A stretch of DNA of 64,000 bases from Linanthus parryae (lineage: Eukaryota; Streptophyta; Magnoliopsida; Ericales; Polemoniaceae): contig JALGPY010000007.1 in assembly GCA_023055425.1 (NCBI GenBank), forward strand, positions 14,332,001-14,396,000, given 5' to 3'. The position numbers and the translations under genes were made by a program. Position 1 is the stretch's first letter. Each line of letters opens with the position of its first letter. A model generated the notes under the pieces. It did not search any database, was not told the origin of the DNA, and saw nothing but the letters and a program-made list of their open reading frames with translations. Shown piece after piece: positions 31,601 to 40,590 of the stretch.

Positions 31601-33188
31601 CAGAAAGTGCTTTTGATTAATTTATCTACAACCGATTTTGACCTTACAATTTTTTAAAATATCAATACTTATCTTTCCGAAAATGACACGTGTCATATAT
31701 TTTTGTCATTTTACCCTCTCACAGCAACTTCACAGTTGATTTTACCAAACACAAAATTACTATATCAATATTTCACAGCAGCTTCTACGTAATATTTACC
31801 AAACAACATTTTATCAATAATTCACAGCAGCTTTCTACAGTGTTTTCACACAGCAGCTTTCTACCACCGCCACAGCATTCCCAAACTAGCCCTAAATCCC
31901 TCAGAGCATCGCACCTCCTTTTCCAACTTTGCCCAGATCCGCAGATCCAAGTATTTGTGGGTCTTTCATTTGAAGCTAGAAGCCCCTTCCTATTGTTCAC
32001 CCTCAATCTAAACCAGTACTTGAGCGATTTCATGTTTGTGGATTTCTCCGGGTCGACTCAGGGAAGCACCGAGTCACACAGCATCGAGTGGTGGAGCTTC
32101 ACTTCATCATTCACAGTATTTGGTGGGTGATACTTGTATCGTTGAATGTTGACCGGTGGTACCCAGGGAAGTAATTTTGTGGGTTTCATGTTTGTGGGTT
32201 TCTCCGGGTCGAGTGGTGGAGCTTCAATTCATCATTTCATGTTTGTGCGTATTTCCGGGTCGACTCAGAGAAGTAATTTGTTCCTCCTTATGCTTCTCGT
32301 CTCTTTCTACTCCTTTGTCTCGTTGTAATCTTGTAGTGTTTGATTTGGGATCCCCATTATTTTGAGTTTTAACTTTTAAGGTTTTTCATTTTATAAATGG
32401 TTATAATGTTTTATGATCTTCTGTTGTGGTGGTAATTGTAGAGAATTTATTAAATTTTGTTGTTCTTGATGTTCTTCAATTTGATGTTCTTGATGTTCTT
32501 GGGTTGATGCTTGAGGATAAAATGGGCAAAAAAGTCTAAAAAATTACACAAGGTCAATATGGTCCAGAAAATTCAGTCAACCACTTATCTAACGGAACAT
32601 AACAGAAGGGTGTTAAGTGTCCACGAAATATTCCGTTAAATGGGTGCAGAGTGTCTTTTTCCAAAACACAGGATAGCGGGGTGGATTTAATTCTAAAGTC
32701 AGGGGTGGTCATTGTCTTTTACCCTATTCTATGAGGTTGATTTGTGGGGAGATAGCACATCTGCTGTGGTCTGTAGTAGTACAGACTACAGATAACACAT
32801 ACCAGTACTACACCGCTTTTGGCTGGAATATCTGGGAATGAAGTAATTTGTGTCATTGATAGAGTTACAATAAATGTTGTGGAACTACCTGGGATAAGAG
32901 GATCCACATGGTTATTTCCCAATTCCACCACAGTATCAAGTGAAGGTCTCATTTATAATATAAATGAAAAAGATGTTACCCGTATTGTCATTTTCTGTAT
33001 ATTATTCGTTTCGTGTTGTATGATATAATTTCTGCTTCTATCATCAAAGAAATTGGCTTGATAGAAACATATTGATCTTTCAGGATGGGAAAACACCTGT
33101 TGATCTGGCCTTATGTTACGGGAAAGATTTCAAGTCATACGATCTCGCCAAGTTACTAAAGCTTGTACCGGCTAACAGAGATTACTAA
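22674..33188 (+). CDS. EMB506: EMB506-type chloroplast ankyrin repeat protein, 7 exons
   Basis: Exons 22674-23100, 24738-24817, 24955-25053, 25127-25225, 25333-25431, 25506-25604 and 33084-33188, all GT..AG, joined to 335 residues. The N-terminal ~65 residues are Ser/Leu/basic like a plastid transit peptide; residues about 86-118 are a dense Glu run; [11 protein letters not shown] leads into ankyrin repeats (170 to end), among them [21 protein letters not shown] [25 protein letters not shown] and [20 protein letters not shown]. The closing [20 protein letters not shown] is a clear EMB506 signature. In Arabidopsis EMB506 and its partner AKRP act in plastids and are needed for embryo development. 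Exons 3-6 are each exactly 99 nt, one repeat per exon. Intron 1 holds TRIM elements, and intron 6 (7479 bp) holds a Mutator-like element with a copia inside. Confidence 0.92.
23379..23696 (+). mobile_element. TRIM retroelement, 5' LTR truncated (EMB506 intron 1)
   Basis: The right LTR is whole (23581-23696, TGTTGAGAAGTCCCACATCGG-type start, ...GGATTCTTACA end, 116 bp). The left LTR starts late (CAAGAAGAACAAAAAG at 23381) and is followed by the primer site TGGTATCAGAGCC at 23465-23477. The ~100-bp interior has no protein and ends in a purine run GTGAGGGGGCG. Size and layout match a TRIM. Confidence 0.75.
23849..24025 (+). mobile_element. TRIM fragment: LTR, primer site, start of interior (EMB506 intron 1)
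   Basis: LTR 23849-23960 followed directly by TGGTATCAGAGTC. The interior matches the neighbouring TRIM (GCTCACACAC, CCGCCACCCACAGACAAA) and breaks off near 24025, so the second LTR is missing. Confidence 0.7.
26412..26839 (-). repeat. 3' LTR of the copia element
   Basis: On the plus strand TGTTGTGTAAAAACG ... CCACCCCAACA. Complete, with both TG and CA ends. Confidence 0.92.
26934..30881 (-). CDS. Ty1/copia gag-pol polyprotein, 1315 residues, uninterrupted
   Basis: Domains in order: gag (1-235, [17 protein letters not shown]); CCHC knuckle [14 protein letters not shown] (about 242-256); aspartic protease [12 protein letters not shown] (about 293-304); integrase with the HHCC zinc region ([11 protein letters not shown] near 423, CESC after it) and the DDE core (DVWGPS near 481, RSDNGGEY near 546, [10 protein letters not shown] near 583); reverse transcriptase with YVDDMLIAG near 992; RNase H with [17 protein letters not shown] near 1172 and the closing ADMFTK near 1292. 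The order protease-integrase-RT-RNase H is diagnostic for copia. No stop or frameshift, and catalytic residues are present, so it may still be competent. The start is the first Met of the frame; MADEMKGSG five codons later is equally possible. Confidence 0.95.
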   Translation of the reverse strand: MGKTMADEMKGSGIEKFDGTDYAYWKMQIEDYLYGKKLHAPLEGVKPEAMKEEDWKVMDRQVLGIIRLTLSRSVAHNVIKETTTASLIKALSGMYETPSANNKVYLMKRLFNLKMTEGMLVAQHLTDFNTITNQLSAVEINFDDEVRALILLASLPNSWESMRTAVSNSAGKEKLKYDNIRDLILAEEVRRKDSGEPSGSAYNVDNRGRSNERNDNNNRGRSKSKHGGTSRGKSQTRDGSTVNCWNCGKSGHFKSDCKAPKKNRGKSGNSVNAVSDEIQDALLLAVYSPVDDWILDSGASFHTTSHREIMQNYTAGDFGKVYLADGEPLNIVGQGDIDVKLASGSVWTLQKVRHVPELKKNLISVGQLDDDGNSVVFSSGAWKVLKGSMILARGKKTGTLYMTSGPSDTVAVAEAEQDADLWHRRLGHMSHRGMKILQSQGKLSKLKSVDLGICESCIMGKQKRVSFLKGGRALRSSKLDLVHTDVWGPSPVASVGGSQYYVTFIDDFSRKVWVYFMKNKSDVFETFKKWKAMVETETGLKLKCLRSDNGGEYIDGGLKDYCATHGVRLENTLPGTPQQNGVAERMNRTINERARSMRLCSGLPKTFWADAVSTAVYCINRGPSVPLEFRLPEEVWSGKEVSFDHLKVFGCVSYVHIDAARRSKLDAKSKICFFIGYGDAQFGYRFWDAENRKIIRSRDVIFNEKMMYKDRASVAIDTKDKVPATPSYVCPDILEDVTPSDDVPQDQSSVPDTTESQPVAKDKNTPLKTYVRTRVGTRNRKVPERYSPSLNYILLTDAGEPETYAETLQDVHSSKWESAMNDEMDSLLRNQTWELTELPTGKRALHNRWVYRVKNESDGSKRYKARLVVKGYQQKQGIDYSEIFSPVVKLTTIRLVLSMVAQEDLHLEQLDVKTAFLHGDLEEELYMHQPEGFEVQGNENLVCRLKKSLYGLKQAPRQWNKKFDSFMCSLKYTRCHADHCCYVRQFDGSYIILLLYVDDMLIAGSSLDEINNLKKKLSTQFAMKDLGPASQILGMRIVRDRARGTLYLSQTEYVKKVLSRFSMDQAKPVNTPLGGHFRLSKDDSPKTVEEREHMGKTPYASAIGSLMYAMVCTRPDISHAVGVVSRYMSNPGKQHWEAVKWILRYLRGSSDTCLCFGGGALKLKGFVDADLAGDLDKRKSTTGYVFTLGGTAVSWGSNLQKVVALSTTEAEYIAITEAAKEMVWLQRFLGELGKIQENGTLHSDSQSAIFLAKNPAFHSKTKHIETKYHFIRELLDDGQVQLEKICGSENPADMFTKVVTVEKLKLCAASVGLLS
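30911..31337 (-). repeat. 5' LTR of the copia element
   Basis: Near-identical to 26412-26839; ends CCCCAAC on the plus strand with the final A missing. Confidence 0.92.
31447..31892. mobile_element. Tourist-like (PIF/Harbinger) MITE, TAA duplication
   Basis: TIRs GGGTGAGTTTGGGAATGC and GGGCTAGTTTGGGAATGC (right end inverted), TAA on both sides (31444-31446, 31893-31895). 446 bp, with many inverted CAGCAG / CTGCTG motifs, no coding capacity. Confidence 0.8.
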
Positions 33189-34500
33189 CTGATTATCTGT
33201 GCCTAGGGAGATGTAAATTCACTTTTCCAGTGTCATGTTCCTGGATGACTTCAGTTTACCAGAAGCAGCGTCCATAGCAGTCACGAGTATACGAGTTCAG
33301 CAAAAACCCACGTCTAAGGGAGTCAAAGACTGAACAATTGCAAGATGTCTCAACCCCTATCCAGGTTAGGGAACATGGAAACAGCATTACACTGGTTCAC
33401 AATTTTGAAGAGGCATGGCATGTCAGAGAGATGCATAGTAGTATTTAGCAGGCATATTCGTACTCACTGTATCACTAGAATTGACATTAATCTTTTGCCA
33501 TTGGGCTATTTCTTTTTTGGTTATTCGCTTTCCAACTTGACTGACACAATCTTTGTCATATTCTTAATTTTCTGTCATAATTTTGAGAAGCAAATACTAT
33601 TTGTATGTTGTTTTAGATTTTAGCTTGTCAGTTCACATGAATTACCTCCAATCAAGGGAGCTCCCAATCAAGGGAGCTCCTAATTAAAATACCTGACAAC
33701 TTGTGATTAGATTCTGAAATTTGTGTTCTAATTTTATGGCTACACTACCAACATGACATGCTGATGAACTTTTAACACATGATCATGTGTCTACTTTTAA
33801 AAAAATTAGTTACAACTTGCAAGCATGAGTCTATGACCCAGGAAATTTTTACTTTGGTGGCTTTATTCATTGCCAGGGTGAATTCAAGAGTTCATTGCTC
33901 TTCTGTACTCTGGCACTTGAGATAGCAATTAATTCTCAAACCATGAAGTTGACGTGGGTGTGCGCATTGGGTAACCCCTCTTGCTCAAGTGCAGTAGCCT
34001 GCAAACCACACTAAAGAGGTAAATCATCATGAAAAAAACCGTGGCGAATAAACTCGCTTATGAGAAGGCCAATAGGCAGCTCTTGGGTTTTTAGGTTTGA
34101 ACTCAAGACCTCTAGGTAGATGCCCAAAGATCTTATGATTCAAACCCGACCAATGATCTACACCCCGAAGGCCTCAAAACAAACCCCCTTATCAGTAAAA
34201 CTGTTGCTCACATGCAATTTGAACAACATTTATCTATCTCTCATTGTACTGGTTTTTCTAATACTCACACGACACATGATTCCACTCATTAAGTCCCACC
34301 TTTGTAGTGGATTAACCCCAAATTATAGCAGCTCAAGGGCAACAGGAACAAAGACTACGTAGCACATAGTTTTCTGGACAAGTAGGTTATACCTTAATCA
34401 GAGGAGGTCGAAACTCCAAATAAACCTTGAAACTTGAAAGACACACTTAGAAAATGCTCTAGTTGAACTTCTTTTTGGTTTTTAGTTCATCTTCAGCGCC
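33189..34500. other. intergenic, no gene seen
   Basis: 3' flank of EMB506 and upstream region of the GASA-like gene. The only structure noted is a two-copy 16-bp repeat CCAATCAAGGGAGCTC at 33648-33679. Confidence 0.5.
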
Positions 34501-34508
34501 TATAAATA
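34501..34508 (+). promoter_or_regulatory. TATA box of the GASA-like gene
   Basis: TATAAATA, 86 bp upstream of the ATG at 34587, in a suitable position for a short 5' UTR. Confidence 0.55.
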
Positions 34509-34586
34509 ACAGTCTCTGATCTTGCTTCTAAAATACACAATCATCATACTTTGAAATTGGTTTTGTTTCTAAACCATAATACCGCA

Positions 34587-35198
34587 ATGAAAGCTTCCTT
34601 GTTCTTCTTTGTTCTTGCCTATTTGCTTTTCATCACTACAACAGTAAAGTGCTTTACTTGAACTTCATTCATGAAGCATGACTGCTGAAACTTACGAATC
34701 TGTTCCTTTGCAAGTTTCATCAATTGAAGACCAAACTGGAACTGTGGTAAGTGAAACAAATCTGTTGTGAAGTTACAATATTCATTGCCAGGTGCATAGT
34801 AAAACTAATGTATAATCGGTCATTTGCTAACTAAACAAATTTCTTTTTGCAGGAAGATTCAAGAAGTCCTAACCGTGAGATTGCACCGATCCCTCAGTTG
34901 AAGGGTTTCTCTTATTCACCCGCCCCTGGCAGCCCTCCGATAGCACAAGGTAAGTCATTTTGTTTGCCTACTCTTAAGATATACGAGTGTGGTTATAATT
35001 TAACCCTGGGTTGGTAATAATGTAGAATGTTGCTGGCCTTGTATGGATTACTGCATTACGAAGCCTAAATCGAAAAGGATGTGCCAAAGAGTGTGCAATG
35101 CCTGCTGCAGAGACTATAAATGCGTACCTGGGAAACTCAACGTCTGCAAGAGCTGGGATCTAGCCGTGTACCATGGCCAACTAACCAAATGCCCTTGA
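34587..35198 (+). CDS. divergent GASA / snakin-like Cys-rich secreted peptide, 4 exons
   Basis: Exon 1 (34587-34643) encodes a signal peptide MKASLFFFVLAYLLFITTT. Exon 3 (34853-34949) gives a Pro-rich linker (FSYSPAPGSPPIAQ). Exon 4 (35026-35198) has the C-terminal GASA domain: CCWPCMDYC, KRMCQRVCNACC, YKCVPGKLNVC and closing TKCP. GASA peptides normally have 12 Cys; I count 11, with the CxC before VP changed to YKC, the CPCY motif lost and one extra Cys at the start. Exon 2 (about 34715-34746) has good AG and GT sites, but the sum of exons is one base short of a whole frame, so either an unusual splice site or a small mutation is present at the exon 1/2 join. Family members act in hormone-regulated growth and defence. 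Confidence 0.65.
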
Positions 35199-36957
35199 AA
35201 ATTGGCAAAACTAGTGTTCTCTATGGTTCACTTTCATTATCCGATGTTTTTTACTTATTTTCTCTGTTGGGAGACACAAACCACTTACCACTTAGCCTTA
35301 TGTTTTAAAATTTTCCAATGTATCGCAAGCCTATGTATTCGTTACTGCAATAAATAAATCATATTTCGTGTGAGTTCCTCTAAAATGTACTTCATTTTCC
35401 TATAAAGTTGTCCAAACGAGAGAAATTTTATACCCCTTAGATTGACTAGATTTGCGAAAAAATAAGTAGACATTCGACTTGACTTATAGATTCAAATGGA
35501 TACAGTATCCCATGCCACGAGATAGCTCAAAGAGCCTGAGTGTTCTGGTGGTTGATGCGCTGGCGGCCTGAAGTGTCGGGGTTCGAATATTGTTCTCAGC
35601 AAAAATTGAGAATTTGCACGCAAACTTCTGATAATTTACACGACATTTGACCTGACTAGCTGAGAGCCAAAGACACATTCCGTATTTACATCATTCGCTA
35701 ATCCGAAGGCACGGATTCAAAGACTCTCTGTTTTGGGGATCAGCCTTTTAAAATGGATATGGTATTAAATTCGTGCACCAGATTCTCAAATAGTGGAGAG
35801 GTGGGTTTAGAAATTTGTTACAACAAAGGGACTAAACTATAAATATTTAACAAAAAAATAATTATAAATTATAATCTTTGAACTTCGAAAAAATGAGTGA
35901 GTTTATGAACAAATTTAGTCGGAACTAGATCAAAATTGTGTCCATATGAATCCGCCTATGATAATGGTATATTAAACCCAAAATTTAATGTAGTAACTGT
36001 GCACCCATTGAAGTCCAAGGCTCAGAGTCTCGGACCTTCGAACGACTGAAGCTTTTTGGGTCGGTGGAAGTTCACGGTTCACCCATTCTGCAGTCGTGTG
36101 TGCTCCCCAAGCCTTAACCACACCCCTTAGCTCTACTTGATTGTCACAAGTATTACAGAACTGTCATATAGTGTGCGCTTCTAGCAACTGTCTTGCCCAA
36201 CCGTCCTTCAAACTTGCCCAAACGAGCTCGCCTTATCCCCTCTCCTACACACCCATTTGAGCCACTAAATAAGCTCCCGGCGACCCCTAAACCCCATGAC
36301 TGCAAGAAGTTTTAGTCCTTTGGAATCTGTCGAGGTCCATGGTGACGTCCGCACAACCTGGACCGGGCATCCACTTGAATGGAATTTATTTCAATTGAGT
36401 GGTTGATAAACTCAACAAGTGACTTGTGCTTTTAAGGGGCAGGCTTATCTAGAGAGCTGAAAGTCACATGCTTCAGCGATCTTAAACTGCATATTTTCCC
36501 CACAAAACTACATTATGTGACAGAGGTATGGAAAGCTCTAGGAAGTACAGTGCATGTTTGAATAAATGCCGCAAAGAGAACTATACCATACCATAACAAA
36601 GTTAGTACTGAAAAAGGCATTTTTGTGTGTGCTGTAGATGAATATTACACCCACGTGCAGCATGAATTGGTTCGTGGGACGGCTGTTCATGAATTGGAAC
36701 GCCCCATGGGCGAGCTGTTCGTGAAGTGGGACCACCTTATCACATGCTCCATTATTATTGTTATCATGTCCCAAAGCTTTGGCATAATGGAACTGAAAAC
36801 ACACTGGTTAATTAGAGGGTTTTATTATATGGAAACAATGTGCGATCTTATATACAAGAAAATAAAAATCAACATAATTGAACTCACTGAGGTCGTGTGT
36901 TCTACTCTGGCTGAAGCCCTTGTTACACCAGAGAGCATTTCTCGATGAGCAGCCCCG
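35199..36957. other. intergenic, no gene seen
   Basis: No frame with recognisable similarity. A short ORF at 36625-36948 has no family features. Sequence is mostly AT-rich and unique-looking. Confidence 0.45.
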
Positions 36958-37452
36958 TCTATAACGACACTTTCACCCCCCAGGTTTGATGCAAAGGCAC
37001 TTTCATCCTTTTTTATTTAAAATATAAATTTTCACCCTCCAGTGTCCCAACTTCAAAACACTTACACCCCTAACTGTGTTATATCATACTCTAAGAGAGA
37101 GAATTAGTTCCCACACTACTATAGTGAAAAACAGTCTATTTCCAAACTAACGACATCACAATTAAGAGAAATTTTTCAGTGCTCCATTAGAGCACCACGT
37201 GGTGCTCTAAGTCCGATTAAAGTACATTATTTATACAAACTGTCAGTGGAGCTTACCACTCCTTAAGTGATTGGCACACATCCATTGGATGTAGTGCTCT
37301 ATTGGAACACTAAAAATTTTCTCGACAATTAGGGTGTGTAGATGATATCCTGCAATTTGACACACATAAGCAATGACAGAGTAATTTCCTAAACTAAAAG
37401 GGCATGAAACTGTCGTTTCCAAACTTAAGGGGGTGAAATAGCATATTTACCT
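36958..37452. mobile_element. decayed TIR element upstream of the peroxidase, with a nested MITE
   Basis: Left part CGACACTTTCACCCCCCAGG / TTTGATGCAAAGGCACTTTC, right part inverted as GGTAAATATGCTATTTCACC. Same family as 15594 and 48499. The nested MITE occupies 37166-37323. The target duplication is not clear. Confidence 0.5.
37166..37323. mobile_element. 158-bp MITE carrying a CACGTG palindrome, peroxidase upstream region
   Basis: TIRs GAGAAATTTTTCAGTGCTCC and GAGAAAATTTTTAGTGTTCC. Flanks CACAATTAA and GACAATTAG share seven of nine bases, consistent with an aged 9-bp duplication. The left arm contains the perfect palindrome AGAGCACCACGTGGTGCTCT (37189-37208) with a G-box core. A second copy is at 42969. 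It lies about 380-535 bp upstream of the peroxidase ATG. Confidence 0.75.
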
Positions 37453-37700
37453 TATAAGGGTCAAACAATCCATTCCAACATTGCATAAAAAATTTTTGAA
37501 AACACACATTCCTCCCTGTTTTTCGGTAACCGGTAAAGACTAGTGCCATTGTTTTTCAGTCTCACTGTCCACCAAGACCTGGAGATATCTCTCTACTTTG
37601 TTCACTTCTTCTTCTTCTTCTTTTCTATCCTATCCCTGTATCCCTGTAAATTACCTCACTCATCTCTGAGAAAGCAGAATCAGAGTCTCTGACACCTCCA

Positions 37701-38672
37701 ATGGCAGTACCATTACTCTTCCTTCTCTGCCTCTCATTCCTCTCACTCTCCCACTCCCAGCACCTCTCTCTCCACTATTACAACAAAACCTGCCCCAAAT
37801 TTGACCAAATCCTCCAAGACACCGTCACCAACAAACAGATCAACTCCCCCACCACCGCCGCCGCCACCCTCCGCCTCTTCTTCCACGACTGCTTCGCCGG
37901 AGGGTGCGACGCCTCCGTCCTCATCACCTCCACCCCCTTCAACAGAGCCGAGCGCGACGCCGACATCAACCTCTCCCTCCCGGGAGACGGCTTCGACGTC
38001 GTCGTCCGCGCCAAGACGGCCCTCGAGCTCGCCTGCCCGAGGACCGTCTCCTGCGCGGACATACTGGCCGTCGCCGCCCGAGATCTCGTCGTCATGATGG
38101 GCGGGCCCCACTACGACGTCGTTCTCGGGCGGCGAGACGGGTTGGTGTCTAAATCAAAGAATGTGGAAGGGAACCTACCGAAGTCCACCATGGCTATGGA
38201 TCAAATCATCAATAATTTCGCATCTAAAGGCTTTACTGCGGAGGAGATGGTGGCGTTAAGTGGGGCCCACACTATTGGGTTTTCTCACTGTAAAGAATTC
38301 AGCTCGGATATCTATAATTATAGCAAGGATTCGCAGTCAGATCCGAGCTATAACCCCAGATACGCCGACGGATTGAGAAAGGCGTGTTCAGATTACACTC
38401 AGAATCCCACGTTATCTGTGTTTAACGACTTGATGACTCCGAATAAATTCGATAACATGTATTTCAAGAATCTGGGCAGAGGGTTGGGGCTTTTGGCGTC
38501 AGATCGGGGATTGATTTCTGACAGGAGGACGAGGGATTTTGTGGAGAAATTCGCCGCCGATGAGGAAGCGTTCTTTGAGGCATTTCGTCGAGCAATGGAG
38601 AAGCTGAGTCTTGTTGGGGTGAAAACTGGGAAAGCTGGGGAGATTAGACACAGGTGTGATGCGTTTAACTAA
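37701..38672 (+). CDS. class III (secretory) peroxidase, intronless
   Basis: 323 residues, usual family length. Signal peptide about 1-19, mature start QHLSLHYYNKTCP. Distal site R58 and H62 in LRLFFHDCF; proximal haem ligand H190 in MVALSGAHTIGF. Eight mature Cys (31, 64, 69, 112, 118, 197, 229, 319) fit the four conserved disulfides. Calcium-site motif DASVL follows GC at 68-69. It resembles the Arabidopsis PER31/41/65 group (FAGGCDASVLI, GDGFDVVVRAK). Such enzymes act in apoplast or vacuole on phenolics and H2O2, in lignification or wall cross-linking. Most family genes have three introns; this has none. The first half is strongly GC-rich (about 37850-38130), unlike its surroundings. A CTT repeat lies in the probable 5' UTR near 37607-37623. 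Confidence 0.95.
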   Translation: MAVPLLFLLCLSFLSLSHSQHLSLHYYNKTCPKFDQILQDTVTNKQINSPTTAAATLRLFFHDCFAGGCDASVLITSTPFNRAERDADINLSLPGDGFDVVVRAKTALELACPRTVSCADILAVAARDLVVMMGGPHYDVVLGRRDGLVSKSKNVEGNLPKSTMAMDQIINNFASKGFTAEEMVALSGAHTIGFSHCKEFSSDIYNYSKDSQSDPSYNPRYADGLRKACSDYTQNPTLSVFNDLMTPNKFDNMYFKNLGRGLGLLASDRGLISDRRTRDFVEKFAADEEAFFEAFRRAMEKLSLVGVKTGKAGEIRHRCDAFN

Positions 38673-40455
38673 TAGATGGATTGATGATGATGATTGGGTG
38701 GGTTTCTTTGATTCTTTGTTATTGATGTTGTTGTTGTGATGAATTTGGTTCTACTTTTATATATAGATTGGCTTCATCTGGAGGGTGACAGAAAGCTTAA
38801 ATACACTTACTTTGTTTCCTCTTAACTTTGTTCAAGAAATATATTTGAATGATCTGATGGTTCTTAGTTTAGGAATTCTGTTCACGTATCCTTTTTGTGT
38901 GTGTTTCACTTGTTGAGGAAAGGGCAACGAATACTTACCCTTGACCCTTGCCTAAGCACCATGTAGACATAACTCCAAAAACGTCCTGAAATCACTATTC
39001 AAGTTTCCTCAGGTGTCCGGTGCTTGGGCTCAAATTGCCCTACTGGTTTTTGGGCATTCTCGGAGTTGGAATGGAATAGTACGGAGTACAAGTGCTGATG
39101 ACACAAATGAAAAATGCTCTAAGTGACAGCAAGGGGCTAGCATTCATGTCGAGTGTAATTGAGTAGGTCGGGTTTGTAAACTAGAATCTTTGGGTGTGTG
39201 CCTAGATGTCCTGAATTTGAATTTTGGGGAACCCGACTGCATATTTGCTTTCTTGGGATGGTTTACCCCTCTGAGAGGTTTGCACGCTATCACATATCTC
39301 ACTAGAATTGGGGTTTACTTAGTGTGCACCAAAACGAGCAAGATAGTGCACAAAGGAGCAAGCACCTCGTTTAGGTAAGGTATAAGAACAAGGACATAAG
39401 CTATATGTTTGGATACGAGGTAAGATATTATTGTATTGATATAAGATATCATACAAATTAAAAAAGTTACTCTTCAGCTTAGATGGAGCAGAATTATGGG
39501 CAGGACCATATATGAACTGAGAGGTGATTGACCAATGGGGGTATTGATGTCACTTCAAGATTTGTTAAGAGGGTACTTCAGTCTTTTATCACCATCCACT
39601 CTAACGAGTCTAACCACATATAAATGCATTATAAGAGACACCATGATTTTGTTAACTGAATTATTAGATTAGATTAGATAGATTATTTATAATCTGAGTT
39701 TAAAAAATGACATTGAGAATGACCAAAATTCGGTAAGGGGCCAACAGAATTCGGCTAAGGCCCAATAGGATTCGGCTTGGGCCCAACAGTACCCGGCTCT
39801 CAACCTGACCTGCTTGTTACATGCCTGCTTTCCTTTGCATGGAGACCGGACCAATCTTGATTGAGCTGGAACCAGGTTATATTAATCAAGATTCAGCTAT
39901 TAACCTAATACGTAAACAAAACATTAAACATTACCCGGATCCGGCTTTTAGCTTTCCTCGAATTCGACTGTCAAAAATCTTTAAGTAGACATATTGGATT
40001 AATATACCGATCTATCTATCTACATAAATTCAGCTCATCCAAACATAACCCATGTATACCACCCTACTTGAATTATCGAAAAAAAAATATGGTGGCGAAA
40101 ACAAGTTCCGAGTTCCCCCACCTAAAAATAAATATATGTTTCCTAAAAAAATAATAAAACATGTAAAATACTATTTTATTTTTTAAAAGTAAAATACTGT
40201 TCAAAAAACATAAAGTCTCGGAAGTCAGAAACCATCCGAGGCTTCCCATTATTTTAGGAGGGTGTTTCCATAATTAAGGAGAACCCGACGGGTCTTTCAC
40301 AATTAAGTCAATCCTTCATAGGTAAGCAAGAACGCAAACAAGGTGGTCAAAACGCCTAGAATCATCCAAATCAGTTTCGGAAGGGGAAAAAGAACCTGTC
40401 TTCTTCCCCAAGCCAAGATCAAAAAAAGAACACGCTCTCTTCCGTCAAACATACA
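38673..40455. other. intergenic, possible Tourist-like remnant
   Basis: No gene recognised. GCTATATGTTTGGATAC near 39400 and the inverted ATCCAAACATAACCC near 40036 could be the two ends of an old PIF/Harbinger-type element; no duplication is evident. Confidence 0.35.
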
Positions 40456-40464
40456 TATATAAAA
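40456..40464 (+). promoter_or_regulatory. TATA box of the AN1 zinc finger gene
   Basis: TATATAAAA, 127 bp upstream of the ATG at 40591. Confidence 0.55.
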
Positions 40465-40499
40465 GCAACCTATCCATAGCTCTGGAAAATCAAATTCAA

Positions 40500-40580
40500 C
40501 CCTTCAATCGATCAACTTGAAACTTTGTCATCAACCCAACCCAACCCTTCAATCGATCAATTTGAAACTCTTGTCATCAA
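40500..40580 (+). repeat. 45-bp tandem duplication in the 5' UTR of the AN1 gene
   Basis: CCCTTCAATCGATCAA...TTGTCATCAA occurs at 40500 and again at 40545 with three small differences, ending 11 bp before the ATG. Confidence 0.85.
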
Positions 40581-40590
40581 TTACAGAGCT

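Larger units (their letters stand above)
26076..32724. mobile_element. Mutator-like element in EMB506 intron 6, perfect 9-bp target duplication
   Basis: TATTCTATG flanks it at 26067-26075 and 32725-32733. TIRs of about 82 bp (GGGTAAAAGACA..., ACTCCGC(T/C)ACCC..., AAAAAGACACTCTGCACC) differ at about five sites. Without the nested copia element the original was about 1.7 kb and non-coding. Its interior carries CT-rich sequence, short repeats of TTTCATGTTTGTGGGTTTC / CCGGGTCGACTCAG (32029-32280) and a Tourist-like MITE. No transposase, so non-autonomous. Confidence 0.9.

Noticed and set aside
36625..36948. 107-residue ORF upstream of the peroxidase
   Set aside because: No domain, no homology I recognise, and internal imperfect repeats of the CATGAATTGG type.
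37743..38111. Antisense and alternative-frame ORFs in the peroxidase
   Set aside because: High GC leaves several frames open; the peroxidase frame has all catalytic and disulfide residues.
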